Below are positions 1 through 13,234 of a stretch of 64,000 nucleotides of DNA, piece by piece. The notes beneath the pieces are model-generated. The model did not search any database. It saw only the letters and a program-made list of their open reading frames with translations, and was not told the origin of the DNA. The position numbers were made by a program, and so were the translations under genes. The DNA is taken from assembly GCA_030159075.1 (NCBI GenBank), contig BROG01000228.1, forward strand, positions 248,001-312,000. The letters run 5' to 3'. Position 1 is the first letter of the stretch. Each line of letters starts with the position of its first letter. The stretch comes from Atrina japonica (taxonomy: Eukaryota; Mollusca; Bivalvia; Pterioida; Pinnidae).

Positions 1-1046
1 AATGATTTGATTTATCCACATTTGTTTACATGTTAAATTATTATCAATATCCTTTTGACTAAATTGCTATAGAATTCTCGGGTTTCGAGGAGGAGAATTC
101 ATTTTTCACACATTTGCTTATTCTCTTCACATTTATATTCTATATTTTCAATTTAAAAACGCCCCAGAGTTTCACTTTTTGAACTGCACAACTTAAATAG
201 ATGTTTTTTCCCCCATATATTATTTATTTTCGGTTATTTTTAAACAGCTTCCTCTGCACTATGTCACTACCTTTTTATTTCTAATGGAGCATATTAAATG
301 TATTGGGTGGGGTGATATTTGAGAACCATCAAATGACCCTAAATTACTCTCTCCTTAAAAGTGAAATGATTTCACTTTAGATACTTTTTACGTTCTGCAT
401 AATGAATCGTAAAATGTATTATACAATGAGGGTAATTTGGAATGTGTTAGGTTGATTGATGTCTGCGTCTAAACAATAACATGTAAGACACTTAATAGAT
501 ATTTATTGTACCTTATCTTTTATCTACAGAATTCCATTGAATGAGCTGTATTGTTGTGAATATCGGGCACAGGGTGTCATGGGAACTTGAATAATAGAAC
601 ATGTACAACAACACAGTTTGCGCATGTTCAATACATATTGCTGTCTTAATCTGGACTATCAATAACACTTCACAAAAACTGAAGATAAAATATTTCTTTC
701 AACTTTAAAAAACAATTTAGACTATAAATGCATGTAGACTGTATTGAAAATTTGATCCATTATGTTTGTACGTCTTATCTTGCTTGCGCACGTGTCTGAA
801 ATATAATACTGGAAGCTTTGTTCTGATACCTTGTACAATACCAAAGGTCATTTTGTATACTTTTGCAGAATTAACTTGTCAAGAGATGAATACGAAATGA
901 TCTATAGATCTATAGCTTACGACACACCTGAAACAAATACCATACAGGTAGTTTGTGAAATGGATTGGTGTTTTGATGGGCAACAGATATCAAATGTTGC
1001 ATTTTCGAAATATGTAAGACACGATCAACAAATTCAAGGACTGTAA
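1..1046. other. AT-rich DNA without recognisable gene
   Basis: No tRNA, repeat family or convincing coding region is visible. A 71-codon open stretch at 831-1046 on the + strand begins at a TTG and matches nothing I know. It could be chance or part of an exon. Confidence refers to the absence of a recognisable gene. Confidence 0.5.
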
Positions 1047-1285
1047 GCGGCCTGCCACTCTGAGTGGTTAGAGCATCATTCTTAATCACGAATTCTCTCG
1101 CTTCTAGTCATCGCAGATACGAAACTCACTATAGTACCTAATCTGATTTATGTGAGAAAGTTTGCCGTTTTACACACAGAAGGTTCTTGATCTTTTATGG
1201 GTCCATTGTATTCTTGTATCTCAAATCACCATAAAAACTGGCCGCCAGTATATACACGGCGACTGTGGCATAAAAAAGCAAAGTC
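1047..1285 (+). mobile_element. Degenerate tRNA-derived SINE
   Basis: The left end has a tRNA-like head ('gagtggttagagcatc' with an A-box-like core). It is followed by 'gagaaagtttgcc' and then 'aaaaactggccgcc' near the right end. The same order of blocks is seen, inverted, at 24062-24285 and 3135-3345. This is the layout of bivalve tRNA-related SINEs. The copy is decayed and no clear target-site duplication is visible. Confidence 0.7.
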
Positions 1286-1774
1286 CTGAATTGTAATATG
1301 CATGGAACGTTATCAGTGGTGAATATTTTCATAATTACATCTTACAGTATTTGTCTACGATAAAGTATGACGTGTGTAACAATGTTAATAAGGGAAACGC
1401 GCGTGCTATAACGGTTAAATATAAAGAAAAACTTAGATATAACGTCATATCAAGATTTAAATATAGATACATTAGAATAACATTATTATTATTTTAATTA
1501 TTAACACAGATTGAGTGATAACATTACGTACTAAACGCGTCATATTGAAGAAAAGATAATGACAAAGATATTTTTATCATCAAACCTTTCAAAGCTAGCA
1601 GATTGTATTATAATCCGTGTTAGCGGTTTTTCGGACAATTAAGCAATTTTAATTATGTTAGGTCAAAACCAGAGGAATGTTATATCATTTTAATGTTGTA
1701 TGATCATAAAAATCTCACATTTAATGTTTGAACTCGTTTGGTTAAAAAGCTGAAATAAGTGTCATTGCATGCCG
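1286..1774. other. Non-coding, nothing recognised
   Basis: AT-rich sequence with no repeat family or coding signal that I can identify. Confidence 0.5.
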
Positions 1775-2030
1775 TAAACATTAAAGAGGCATTTGCTGTT
1801 TTTTCCTTTTTAATTCTTTCCTTGTTTGACCACTTAAATTTATATACAATAATAACAATAACAAAGAAGACATATCCATAAACATAAAAAGTATGATATT
1901 CCTATATACTAGGATTTTGTGAAAATTGCTTGAGAAACCCCTTATGTTAATTATTCACTTGCAATTGAGTGATTCAATCTTACTATTTGTATCTGCATAC
2001 CACACTGGACCTCATCTTATTTTCATAAAA
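1775..2030 (-). repeat. Dispersed repeat of about 240 bp (copy 1, inverted)
   Basis: Read on the minus strand, this aligns with 26490-26695 and 37180-37416. Shared blocks are 'cacttgcaattgag'/'tgcaagtgaaaaagtgccaa', 'gaaaattgcttgagaaa', 'caataacaa' and 'cacactggacct'. No coding capacity or tRNA-like head is visible, so it is probably a non-autonomous element. Its class is undetermined. Confidence 0.65.
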
Positions 2031-3134
2031 TATATAGATATATAAGATTGTTATGCCCGTGTAAAGCCATTATTTGTTGATGTACATCAAGTACAAGTTG
2101 TAAAAGTGGAAAAAATCGAAAATAATAATTTTGGTAAGCAGAGCTAATGAGCTAATGCATGAAGAATGCCAAAAGCGGCGATATCTTATTATTTTGCTGA
2201 CTGCCTTTTCGATTATTCGTTTGGGCAAAAGAAATTGTAATTTATCCATTCTGGATCCGCATTTCCAAATCAGCCTTCCATTTCTTAACTGGGTACACGA
2301 AATCCAACAAACAAACTAGATAGCTAACGAACGCATTGCCTAAATGAATAATCGACAGTGGATTAGGAAATGTGTATTTAGTGCAAAATGCAACAAGCTT
2401 TATGTGTAATGAAATACACTTATATAACCACGAACATATGTAAGTCCAAATAGTAATTTTGTGTTACAATACCCCACATATAATTTACTCCAATTTGTTT
2501 CCAATATTCGTCAAAGACAAATCCTTTGTTTGAAATATTCATTGCATTGAAAATTAGAATTTTGAATGCAGTCTTGTATCGGTAAGTTATATCCCTGTTC
2601 TATTAAATCTGTCTATCAGTGATGATTTAAGTGTTATTCAAGATGCTTCAGTTTATAACAAATAATTAATTTGACGGGCGGAGTAATTTCTAAAAGCTAT
2701 TTTTCTCTCGCCTCGATGGGACAGGGATGTATGTCTTTTTGTATTTTTGCGTCCTTCTTGAATGGTCCTTATTAAAAGTGTCACAACTCTAATACAACCT
2801 GAGGAATTAATCAAACGGCAACCTATAACATTATTTACATTCAGCTATCTAGGCTAAAGGTCGGGTTTGGAAGGTACCAGTGTGGACAAGAGATGGAAAA
2901 GTTATCACCGAAAATCTGCCACAATAAGTTATCGAGCCAGGGACCTTCGTGTTAATGATCAAACGTTCTACAAACTGAGGCAATCTATGCTATCCGCTTA
3001 TGATAAGAAGTACTGTGCAATAGTCCGATGTTTAAGAGCACTGTGCAGCAAAACTTCAGTGTAGCACAGTAGATATCAGAACTACTTGGGGAAACACAGC
3101 AATTCAAACAAGGCACTGTGAGAATTTGAATTTT
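2031..3134. other. Non-coding, nothing recognised
   Basis: Short open stretches at 2131-2319 and 2867-3064 lack ATG starts or recognisable motifs and are treated as chance. Confidence 0.5.
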
Positions 3135-3345
3135 GAATAGTGTTTTACGCCACAATCAAATATTTTTCTGTTATATGGTTGCCAGTTTCTAAGGTTGAGA
3201 ACCCGATTATCCGGGATGATACCACCGGCATTTCACATGTAAAGTGACAAACTTTCGCACAAACATCAGCTTAGGTTCCACCGTGACTCGAACCTTCGCT
3301 GACCAGAATTAAGAAACTTCATGGTTCAAAGAGCGATACTCTAAA
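3135..3345 (-). mobile_element. Degenerate tRNA-derived SINE (inverted)
   Basis: On the minus strand a tRNA-like head near 3345 is followed by a body with 'cgaaagtttgtcac' and a tail ending 'gtggcgtaaaacac'. These blocks match the SINE at 24062-24285. Internal substitutions are many. Confidence 0.65.
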
Positions 3346-4300
3346 CATAGATTTATGTTCCATTTACTATTTGAAATGATAGACCATTCTATTCTTTATC
3401 AACTTCACACACTATTTCTTGATAGAACAACAAAGTTTCATGTGTTTATTGGTAAATATTTTAATCAATCTGCTGGGATACAATATCATCGAAAGGAGAA
3501 GGTAGTTATCTTGATATCGTGTTGTGGACTCACTTAGTCAATACACAATTTGTATGATTTCTTATCCGTTCATGATAGCTTTTCAGCAAAGATATTTGTT
3601 TGAAAAAAATACAATATATATAGGTAGGACATATTGAGTCACTACTGCTTTATAACAATAATTATTTACGGCGATCGTCACTAAGCAAATAAACAACAGA
3701 AATAGTAATCAAGTCAGGAATTCGTTTTTACTTACAGTCATTTTGATAATTTATTTGTGCCCGTGCTGTAGGGTTATCTAATTCAAAAGTACCTCATTCA
3801 AAATGGAGGATAAAAAGACTCCATTTCATGCCGACGCACACCATAGTGCAGGTGTTACTATTGTTTAGAAACGAAATATTCCGTCATTGAATCAGAGACA
3901 TTAGATAAAATTCTACATAGGAATTTCTATGTGTGGGGGTAATTTGTGTTTTGTCATTTTTTACGTATAATAATTCGCCGCTTTTGGTTTTTACAAGGAA
4001 ACAAAGGACATGTAATGTGGAACTATAAATGAATGAAATAAAACGTCTTTCTTCACCACATTTATTTCAATTTTCTTATTATCTATATCTTCATAATGAG
4101 ATAACAATACTTAAAATGGACAAATATTTAAATTCGAGGCTAAAGATATGACATTCATTCATCAACAGAGAACCAATCATTGTTAAAACAGCATACCTCT
4201 ATAGAGTGTATAATTAACATCGTTGAATCTAAACCACCACCCCGTCACCACGACTGCTACCAACAAGAACAAGAACAACAACGATAATAATAAAAGTAGC
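3346..4300. other. Non-coding, nothing recognised
   Basis: AT-rich. A 60-codon open stretch at 3355-3537 has no recognisable domain. Approaching 4280 the sequence becomes A-rich and grades into the trinucleotide tract. Confidence 0.5.
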
Positions 4301-4301
4301 A

Positions 4302-4371
<70 letters not shown>
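4301..4371. repeat. (AAT)n microsatellite
   Basis: Uninterrupted trinucleotide run of about 23 units, directly abutting the composite repeat to its right. The open frame through it on the minus strand (poly-Tyr) is an artefact of the repeat. Confidence 0.95.
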
Positions 4372-4373
<2 letters not shown>

Positions 4374-4375
4374 TA

Positions 4376-5800
4376 GAGCTGAAGGAAAAAGGGGTCATCC
4401 GACCATAGCTGAGGCTACAACTCTTTTGGGTAGAAAATTTCAATTTCAGCTGTGACTTTGACCTTTAATACGATGACCTTGAAACATATGTTCTTCAGCT
4501 CATTCTCTACAAATCATCTACACTAACCTATATATAAAATTTCTATAGTTTTTGAGAAATTTTGAGTAGAAAATTTCAATTTCAGCTGTGACCTTGATCT
4601 TTGATCCGATGACCTTGAAACTTCGCACATATGTTCTTCAGCTCATTCCTTAGAAATCATCTACACTAACCTTTATATAAAAGTTCTATAGTTTTTTAAA
4701 TATTGGGAGTTGAAATTTCAAATTGATCTGTGACCTTGAACTTTTATCCGATGACCTTGAAACTTCCCACAAATATTTTTCAGCCAATTGTCTTCAAATC
4801 ATCCATACTAACGTATGTATAAAAGTTCTATAGTTTTTGAGTAATTTTTAGTTGAAATTTTCAAATTGAGCCTTGAACTTGAAATTTTATCCAATGACCT
4901 TGAAACTTCCCATAAATATTTTTCAGCCAATTGTCTTCAAATCATCCACACTAACGTATATATAAAAGTTCTATAGTTTTTGAGTAATTTTGAGTTGAAA
5001 TTTTCAAATTGAGTTGTGACATTGACCTATGATCCAACGACCTTTACACTTCATACACAAAGTCTTCACCAAATTACCTACATATCTTGAACAGAAACAT
5101 ATATATATATTATAAGTTTCACAGTTTTCGAGCTTCAATTGAAATTTTCAGATAATTTTCAAACTCAGCTGTGACCTTTATCTTTCATCCGATGAAATTG
5201 AAAGTTCATATGAATATTGTTCAGTCTATTCTTTCCAAATCACTTATGTATATGACTATATTAAAATATGTTAGTTTTAGAGATATTGAGGTTTTAAATT
5301 TTCAAATGTTTCTGTGACCTTGACCTTAAACCACGTGACCTTGAAACTTTCGAAGTTTGTGCATCATTTCAAGTTGAACAACTTTCTCATGCATATGTGT
5401 TTTAGTTTCTGAGATATTTTGACTTTTTTCTGGCTTTAGCGGACAAAATATGAACCCTTTTTTTCAGGGGACACTCGCATCAAATTTGAAACCCACATGC
5501 ACAACTACAGTCTTTGGGCTTTCAGAAAATTTAAACAGATTTAATTTAGGTTCAGTAGCTAAGGAGGAAATGATGCCACAAATTCAGCCATGAAAAAAAA
5601 ATTAAAAAGGGAAATAACTCTGAAAATGGAAAAAGGCTCCAGGTATTTAGATTTTCAATAAATACTGAAAATTTTAGCAAATTCGGCCGAGCCGTTTTTG
5701 AGCTAGAGTGGATACAAAATTCACTAGGAAAAAAAAGAAGGAAATAAATAAGCAGAATAATAGTAGGGTCATCCGATTGAGGTCGGATTACCCTGATAAT
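4376..5800. mobile_element. Composite repeat with internal 142-bp tandem array
   Basis: Between about 4395 and 5420 a unit recurs seven times with a period near 142 bp, anchored at 4472, 4608, 4750, 4893, 5035, 5190 and 5334 by 'gatgaccttgaaac' or variants. Each unit also has 'tgtgaccttgacctt', 'ttcagctcattc' and 'aaagttctatagttttt'. The right part (5420-5800) is not tandem. Related 'gggtcatccga' motifs occur near both ends (4393 and 5766), which suggests one mobile unit carrying an internal satellite. No transposase remnant is visible, so the class is open. Confidence 0.6.
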
Positions 5801-8644
5801 GATAATAATGAAATATTTCATAGATTATAGAAATGCTGTGTATGAACTACAGTGTAGTTCGTGGGAACATCAAGAAGATATTGAAAATTCTGATAACGTA
5901 TTGTTATTATGTATGGCGATAATGTACATTGAAAAATTAGATCATTGAAAATATATGTTCAAAATGACCTAAACAACAACGGGATACTGGGAATTTTAAA
6001 TCCAATACAAGACGTTGTAGAATTATCCAAGGGTTCACTCAATCCCTATTATTTATAGAGCCTTTGTCCTGACCTTACGTTCAATCGGTTGAGTGTCAAA
6101 ACGGGAAAAGAGAAAAAAGAAAAATAGAAAGTATACACCACTTTTATGTAATTAAAATGTAATAAAACATAAGAAGTAAACACGATAGCCCTCTATCAAG
6201 TCATTTATTATTCGACACAAAGAACAGTAGCTAGAAATTTTCTGACTACATTTAAAAGAATTCATTTAATTGATTTAACAATGATAAAGCGAAACTAATC
6301 AATGTCGAGTAAATGAACCCGAGTTCAACAGGTTACATGACTTTGAATGGAAGTAAGACCCCATGCCGTACTTGGGTAAAGGTTAACTGATTTGTGTCAA
6401 AAATGTTATGAAAGTTTTAGGTATGCCTAAGAGTATGTGAGGGATTCACGGATTTGTCACACATATAGATGTAGATATTATTGTCTTATTGAAGTATGAT
6501 ATATCATTTGACGAACTAGTTGCTCTGTTTACTTTAACTCTATAGCATCGAGTAAATCGGTTATGAGAAACCAACTTTGTAACACATAACGGTTCTTTCT
6601 GTAACCTTTTGTTGCTAAATTGTTGATCAGTTAAAATGTGACACTACATTTTTTCTCCATTTGTCTACATTTGTACATCCGTATCATATATCTTTGTACA
6701 TACACTATTCTTAAAGAGAATTATAGGTAACTGATAAGTTTTCATGATCATATTTTGAACAAAGAGTACTTTCTATTCTTCTATGCCAATCTAGACATAC
6801 CAAGAAATGTACTCATTTTTTCAAAAGAATTTCATTGCTGAATGTTTTATATATTGTAAAAAATCAAAATCCATTCGGCAATGTCTTATTCCTGAGAGTT
6901 TTGAAATAAAATAATTATTTCTATTCTTCGTAATCAGTACATTCCGATAATGTGTTGTTATGTCTGCAGTACGGCGACTTTAGTTTAAGAAAAATGGCTG
7001 TATCAATGATATCTTTGTGCATGATTGATGGTCGATGCCAAGGAAAGATAACTCTAAATGTAAAGTACAATCGGCTCCACAAAGAACAAAAACCTTTATG
7101 ACAAATATGACATTTAAATTGTCCAAGTATGAAGACTAATTTGTTGAAGTGTGAAAATCTTGAACTAAATTAGTCGTCGACAATTGTGAAACGTGCAGAA
7201 GCTCAAATATGTATGACTGATTTTAATTGCTATCATTATAAACATGTGTACATGTATATACTGAATGTCAGTTACTTTTTACCTCAAAATTATTTATGAT
7301 ATTAATTATACTCAATATCTTAGTTTGTTACGTTTTAGATAAATTCATTTTGAACTATCTGTCTACATGTTTACAAAATATTATCGAAAATATGTCAAAC
7401 AAATCAGAGATTTCAGGCCATGACGAATTTGATTATAGTTCATACACAAAGCCTGAATTCTGATATGAAAAACTAGAAGGAACAAAATATTTATTGCCCA
7501 TATATATTCATTGTAATTAAATGAGATATATAAGCTTAAACTAAGTCCTTAGTTGTCAACAAAATATATATAGGTGTCATTTCAGACCCAAAATTACTGA
7601 CGTGATAAACAAAATGAAGGAACATATTGTATCCCATCTACACACCTAAATAGGTAAACCAATAGGCTTGTATCTAGTTATCTCAGACAGAGACATTTTC
7701 AACGAAATAAATGCTTTTTTTAAATTTAAATCCACTTTCGGTTCAATTTTACATAAATATTTCCCATTCAATATTTCATTTCTGTGTACTGACGTAACTG
7801 TTCATTTGTGAAAACTGGTTGTGAAAGTTTAAAATGTTGAATCAAATGATGTTATATATAAAGTATTTAAATATTATCGTATCCCATCTCTGAAATTGCG
7901 TTTGTTCTATATACACCATATTGGTTTAATGATTTCTTCACCTATTAGCGGTTGATACTTTTATATCAGTGATTTTAAAAATTTTCTTATGACACATAAT
8001 TTGTAAGATATTATGCCGATCAACAGTACGTATTGATTTACCGAAATGTTCAAGAAAAGCATTATATCATAATACAGTGAACAGGAGCAATGTTGTCATT
8101 GTACGATATGTTTACAGAACAACTTAAGCATATTTACCCTGTACAAAAGTCAATAAACAAAGAAATCAGTAGAAAACAAGTGGGATTGGACTTTAAATAC
8201 ACAAAAATACCAAACAATAGTAAGTAGCACTGTTAACATAGGACTTTATCGAAAAGACAATGAGAATGATAGGTACTAGGTTCTGTATGTCAAATGCACG
8301 TTACTTGTATTCATTTTGTGTATACAAATCCTGGTGATAAATGGGCGGTAGAGAGAAATTGGTAACTTTCGTGTATGAATTTTAATAAAGTTAAACCTAA
8401 TTAGATTGACAGATTTACTTAAATAGATAAATTTAATTGTTTATATAGTATCATTAACATTTGCATAATTTTGCGCTTTATACGCCTAACAGTGTATATG
8501 TGGGTTTATGTGTTTATTTCTTTCAATAGTGAGATATGAGATAACTCTAAACTCCTGTGTAGGGAACAATGAATCAATGTACGGTTTCTTTCTTTTTTTA
8601 ATTGCCATATAATGATGATAATATTAATTATAGTAATAATGTAT
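5801..8644. other. Non-coding, nothing recognised
   Basis: About 2.8 kb of AT-rich sequence with many stop codons in all frames. I see no repeat family, RNA gene or coding signal. Confidence 0.5.
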
Positions 8645-8935
8645 AATAGGCTTGTTTGCGACTACTCTGTTTCAATAAGTGGAATGTTGAGTTGCCTTTT
8701 CGTTGGCGGTTGTTGAGACGTCTGTACCAATTGTGACAAGGATACACTCCTCACGTGTTTCATTGGAATTGACGGTGGCCTCACGGCGGGTGTGACCGGT
8801 AGACAGGAGATGCTTACTCCTCCATGGCACCTGATCCCACCTCTTGGTTTCCAGAGGTCCGTGTTTGTCCATTCTTACCGGATTTGTATCTATGTCTTGG
8901 ACATTCTGTTGATTTATACTTTGGTATCTGAATTT
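8645..8935 (+). mobile_element. 3' segment of a Penelope-like element
   Basis: Nearly the same sequence occurs at 23597-23840, 24970-25420 and 19400-19575, and inverted at 20678 onward and 40895-41510. The 20678-21830 copy joins it to Penelope-type reverse transcriptase coding sequence, so this is read as the C-terminal end plus 3' untranslated region. The right end is at about 'tttggtatctgaattttt'. The minus-strand open frame here is a shadow. Confidence 0.65.
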
Positions 8936-9663
8936 TTTTACATAATAACAGTCCGATCATGAAGAACTTAATTTAATGTTCCCGTCTATTTAGTGCTAAT
9001 TTTGAATTATAATTGTATACATTATATTCTTTCTGGTCAATATTACTAAATGAGTTTATACCTATTTTGTAAATCTTAATTTCGTATATGAAACATACAG
9101 GTACGACTGTTACGTAATTGAACAATACAGCTCTATTATTTAAATGTAGGATCGGCTTCGTTATTGACAAAAAAGATTTAATTTGAAGTAGCACCTGTGC
9201 TGTCTACCTGTGAACTGAAACTGACGTCCATAGAAATTTACAATTCCAATGAGTATTTACCGGTGCAATTACAATTTATCATTTCACGCACACGATGTAT
9301 CATTCATGACTATTGTTTCGATGGCAAAGTTCATTGCTCATAAAGCCTCCAACACAATTGTAATATTAAGTTTTGAAACATTTTACGATTAAATAAATAA
9401 AAGCAAATGTCGCTTCACAGGTGTCAGAAGAGAAAAAAGGGTAACTGATTTTTAAGTATTGACACGACGGCGGAAATGGATATTAAGTGAAGTTATACCT
9501 GGTGGCCAGATACGATTAATTAAGATACAAATCATATCTCTATGTTACCATGACAACATAGATGACAAGAAAGCTTACCTTGGCAAAATGAGTAAAATAA
9601 GAAATCAGGAAGGGTTAAATGAAACATGCTTAGAATAGTGTACCTAAAAGTTGAACACATAAA
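8936..9663. other. Non-coding, nothing recognised
   Basis: AT-rich sequence between the Penelope fragment and a microsatellite. No supported feature. Confidence 0.5.
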
Positions 9664-9866
9664 CACATACATACCATACATACATACATACATACATACA
9701 TACATACATACATACATACATACATACATACATACATACATACATACATGCATGCATGCATGCATGCATGCATACATACATACATACATACATACATACA
9801 TACATACAGATAAACACATATTCACACATATACAGATACATACATGCATACATACATACATCATAC
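9664..9866. repeat. (CATA)n microsatellite with (CATG)n core
   Basis: A tetranucleotide run interrupted by a (CATG)n block at about 9749-9773. Open frames on both strands (poly His/Thr/Tyr or Met/Cys/Val) are products of the repeat, not genes. Confidence 0.95.
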
Positions 9867-9934
9867 ATGTTGTCTAGAGGATAAAAATTTGATATATATT
9901 CTGGGTATATGCAAATTTATGATTCAAACAAATG

Positions 9935-11235
9935 CACTAACAAAAAGGTACTATATATACATTGCAAACCCTTGTACATTCTTAGTTCAGTGAACCACAA
10001 GTATAAAAAGGTATTGAACTATAAATACATCACTAACCTTTATACATTCTTAGTTCAGTGAACTGCAAGTATAAGGTATGGTACTATACATACATTAGAA
10101 ACCCGGTCAATGTTTCAGTATAGAGAACTACAAGTATAAAAAGGTATGGAACTAAACATACATTACAAACCCTTGTACATTCTTAGTTCAGTGAACCACA
10201 AGTATAAAAAGGTATTGAACTATAAATACATCACTAACCTTTATACATTCTTAGTTCAGTGAACTGCAAGTATAAGGTATGGTACTATACATACATTAGA
10301 AACCCGGTCAAAGTTTCAGTATAGAGAACTACAAGTATAAAAAGGTATGGAACTAAACATACATTACAAACCCTTGTACATTCTTAGTTCAGTGAACTAC
10401 AAATATAAAAAGGTATGGAACTATACATACATTAGAAACCCTTTCAAATTTTCAGTATAGAGAACTACAATTATAAAAAGGTATGGAACTATACATATAT
10501 TACAAACCCTTGTACATTCTTATTTCAGTGAACTACAAATATAAAAAGGTATGGAACTATACATACATTGGAAACCCTTTCAAATTTTCAGTATAGAGAA
10601 CTACAATTATAAAAAGGTATGGAACTATACATATATTACAAACCCTTGTACATTCTTAGTGCAATGAACTACAAATATAAAAAGGTATGGAACTATACAT
10701 ACATTACAAATAATTGCACATTCTTAGTTCAGTGAACTGCAAGTACAAAAACGTATCGAATTATACATACATTGTAAACTTTTGTACATTCTCAGTATAG
10801 TGAGATACAAGTATAAATAAGTATGGAACTATACATACATTACGTCGTACAAACCCTTGTACATTTTTAGTACAGTGAACTACAGAAACATACATATTTC
10901 ACCTTTAAAGTACATCGGAATCAAATGAAATGTAGAAACACATCGTATACTTTTATACATTCTCAGTACAGTGAGATACAAGTATAAAAAGGTATGGAAC
11001 TATACATACATTATAAACTCTGGTACATTATCAGTAATACGGGTATAAAAAGGTATGGAACTATACATACATTATAAACTCTGGTACATTATCAGTAATA
11101 CAGGTATAAAAAGGTATGGAACTATACATACATTACGTCGTACAAACCCTTGTACATTTTTAGTACAGTGAACTACAGAAACACCTTTAAAGTACATCGG
11201 AATCAAATGAAATGTAGAAACACATCGTACCATTG
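9935..11235 (+). repeat. Minisatellite, 68-bp basic unit with higher-order repeats
   Basis: About 18 units carry 'gtataaaaaggtatggaact', 'atacatacatta' and 'aacccttgtacattcttag'. The basic period is 68 bp (for example 'cttagttcag' at 9981 and 10049). A three-unit block of about 204 bp repeats near-identically around 9990-10190 and 10194-10397. A two-unit block recurs at about 10400-10660. A longer block starting 'ttacgtcgtac' occurs at about 10840 and 11130. This shows recent expansion at multiple scales. Confidence 0.9.
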
Positions 11236-13067
11236 ATATAATCTTATTCTCTAGGTAAGGTTGACTAGCCTCTTTCTAAATATAAGTACACCATATCGTC
11301 CATCTAACAAGATGCAATCAGTACCGTAAGATCACAGATTGTAATTATCGCCCGAATATGCGCATGTGCAACGTCTGAAATAATGTAACGCGTAAGTACA
11401 TATTCTTTAACCTTATACATTATCGATGAAATGTGTGTGCATTATCTTGATATTATATCACCGATAATCCTTTCATTCCAAAAACAATTAAAGAGATCTA
11501 GTAACTATAATTTTGTATTTGTAAAATATCACAAAAGATTTGATTCGTTTTGATCATGCCTACTGAGTTTACCTTTGGATCAGAGATTTATGAAATATGC
11601 ATGCTCATCATGCAGATTTTCTTTCAGTAGAATTCATTTAAGCGGCGATAATTCACAGTACCAACACAATACAATTGATGTCTATCTACTTATAAGATAT
11701 TATCATAAGTAGTTACGGAGTATACGGTACACATATAATGTAATTATGCTTCTGAACAATAGAAGAGATATTGATACTTCTGACCAATGATTATGGAGAA
11801 AACGGATTTATATGTACTTTTGCACTTTTTGTAATTGGATATAGAACGGTTTGGGGAGACACAAGGCTTTTTGCAATTTTTAATTTTATAAAAGGTACTT
11901 AACACACATTTTTAAATGTCGGGTGTTCGGTTCATAGCTTTCCGTTCTCTGTGTTTGACTCCTGTTTGTAATACAACGACGCTTAACCAGTACCACGCCG
12001 ATAAAGAAACAGCGAAACCGGATTTTCCACATAAACTCTCTAACCTATCTCAGTCTATCTCTGTACCCGTCGACACGCACTTCTTTCTTCTGTGTAGTTC
12101 AACAACAAACTTATGATAAAGCGTTCTTCTCAGTCGAAATGATATATCACTTCCAAGGGTAAAGAGTAAAAGTACATGATAGTTGTTGTTGGGACAGTAC
12201 AAGCGGTTTAATTATAGCATGATAAGTTCTCGCACTTTCTGTCTTTTTTCACTTTCAACCTTATTGTAGCAGGTGCGTTTTACTTAAGAACAACAAACCT
12301 GAATAAACATTTAAATAAATTATTACTCCATTCAGTTAAATAAAAGTAAAATAAGATTAGGCGAGATAGAAGAAATATACATATATGGATATTTCGGGCA
12401 TCCGGCATAGAAAGCACTTGTCAATTGTCGACTGTCGTAAAGATGATATTCAGCAGAAAGTTTGCATTTGAAGTTTTTCTGCATTCCATCACATACGATC
12501 GCGACATTTAAAAAAATGTTTATGTCCATGTAATGTCAAATGAAAAGAATTAATATAGAAATTTAGGCCAAGTACAAAATATCCTGTGTCAAGTTTCCGC
12601 GCTTAACTGCATCCTGTGGTTTACATACTTTTCAAGCATACATGCAAATTTTTCAAAACCTAGATATTTAATTGTTTGATATACCTTATTCATAGTGATA
12701 CTGAACAAGTACAAAATCACTTTTTAATTGCACGCTATCATTTTAATTAAGTCATATGACAAAATAATTATTATTATCAGTTTGATAAATTCGACAAAAT
12801 AAAACTCTCGTAGACATTGTGCGATTATGTATATTACTGAAATTATTGTGTATTTGGTCATGTAAACATTTATGCGAGACTTGCCATGTGTATGAAAAAT
12901 GCAACGTACCTAATTTTTCCTTTTTTGTTGTAGAGAGGAGTATGAAACCGTAATAATTTGGTTTAATTTAGAGACTTAAAGTAAGTGCATAGTGTACAGT
13001 CAAACTTTAGTATCTTTTCAGCTTCCATTCATCGTGAAGCCCCCACTCGTCTGAGTTTGACCTTGGG
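11236..13067. other. Non-coding, nothing recognised
   Basis: AT-rich. A 66-codon open frame at 11916-12116 on the + strand starts with ATG but has no domain I recognise. One at 12332-12529 on the minus strand is also unsupported. Confidence 0.45.
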
Positions 13068-13158
<91 letters not shown>

Positions 13159-13173
13159 TATACATACACACAC

Positions 13174-13230
<57 letters not shown>
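13068..13230. repeat. (CA)n followed by (TA)n microsatellite
   Basis: An (AC)n run occupies 13068-13150, a mixed ATAC/ACAT stretch follows, and (AT)n runs from about 13177 to 13230. Open frames through it are low-complexity artefacts. Confidence 0.95.

Positions 13231-13234
<4 letters not shown>

Noticed and set aside
831..1046. 71-codon open frame ending just before a SINE.
   Set aside because: It starts at TTG and has no recognisable domain or splice context. It could be an exon, but nothing supports that.
4183..4443. Minus-strand frame with a poly-Tyr and poly-Leu stretch.
   Set aside because: It runs through the (AAT)n tract. The flanks show no coding signal.
9532..9877. Long open frames on both strands rich in Met/Cys/Val/Tyr or His/Thr/Ile.
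   Set aside because: They are translations of the (CATA)n/(CATG)n microsatellite, which lacks stops in several frames.
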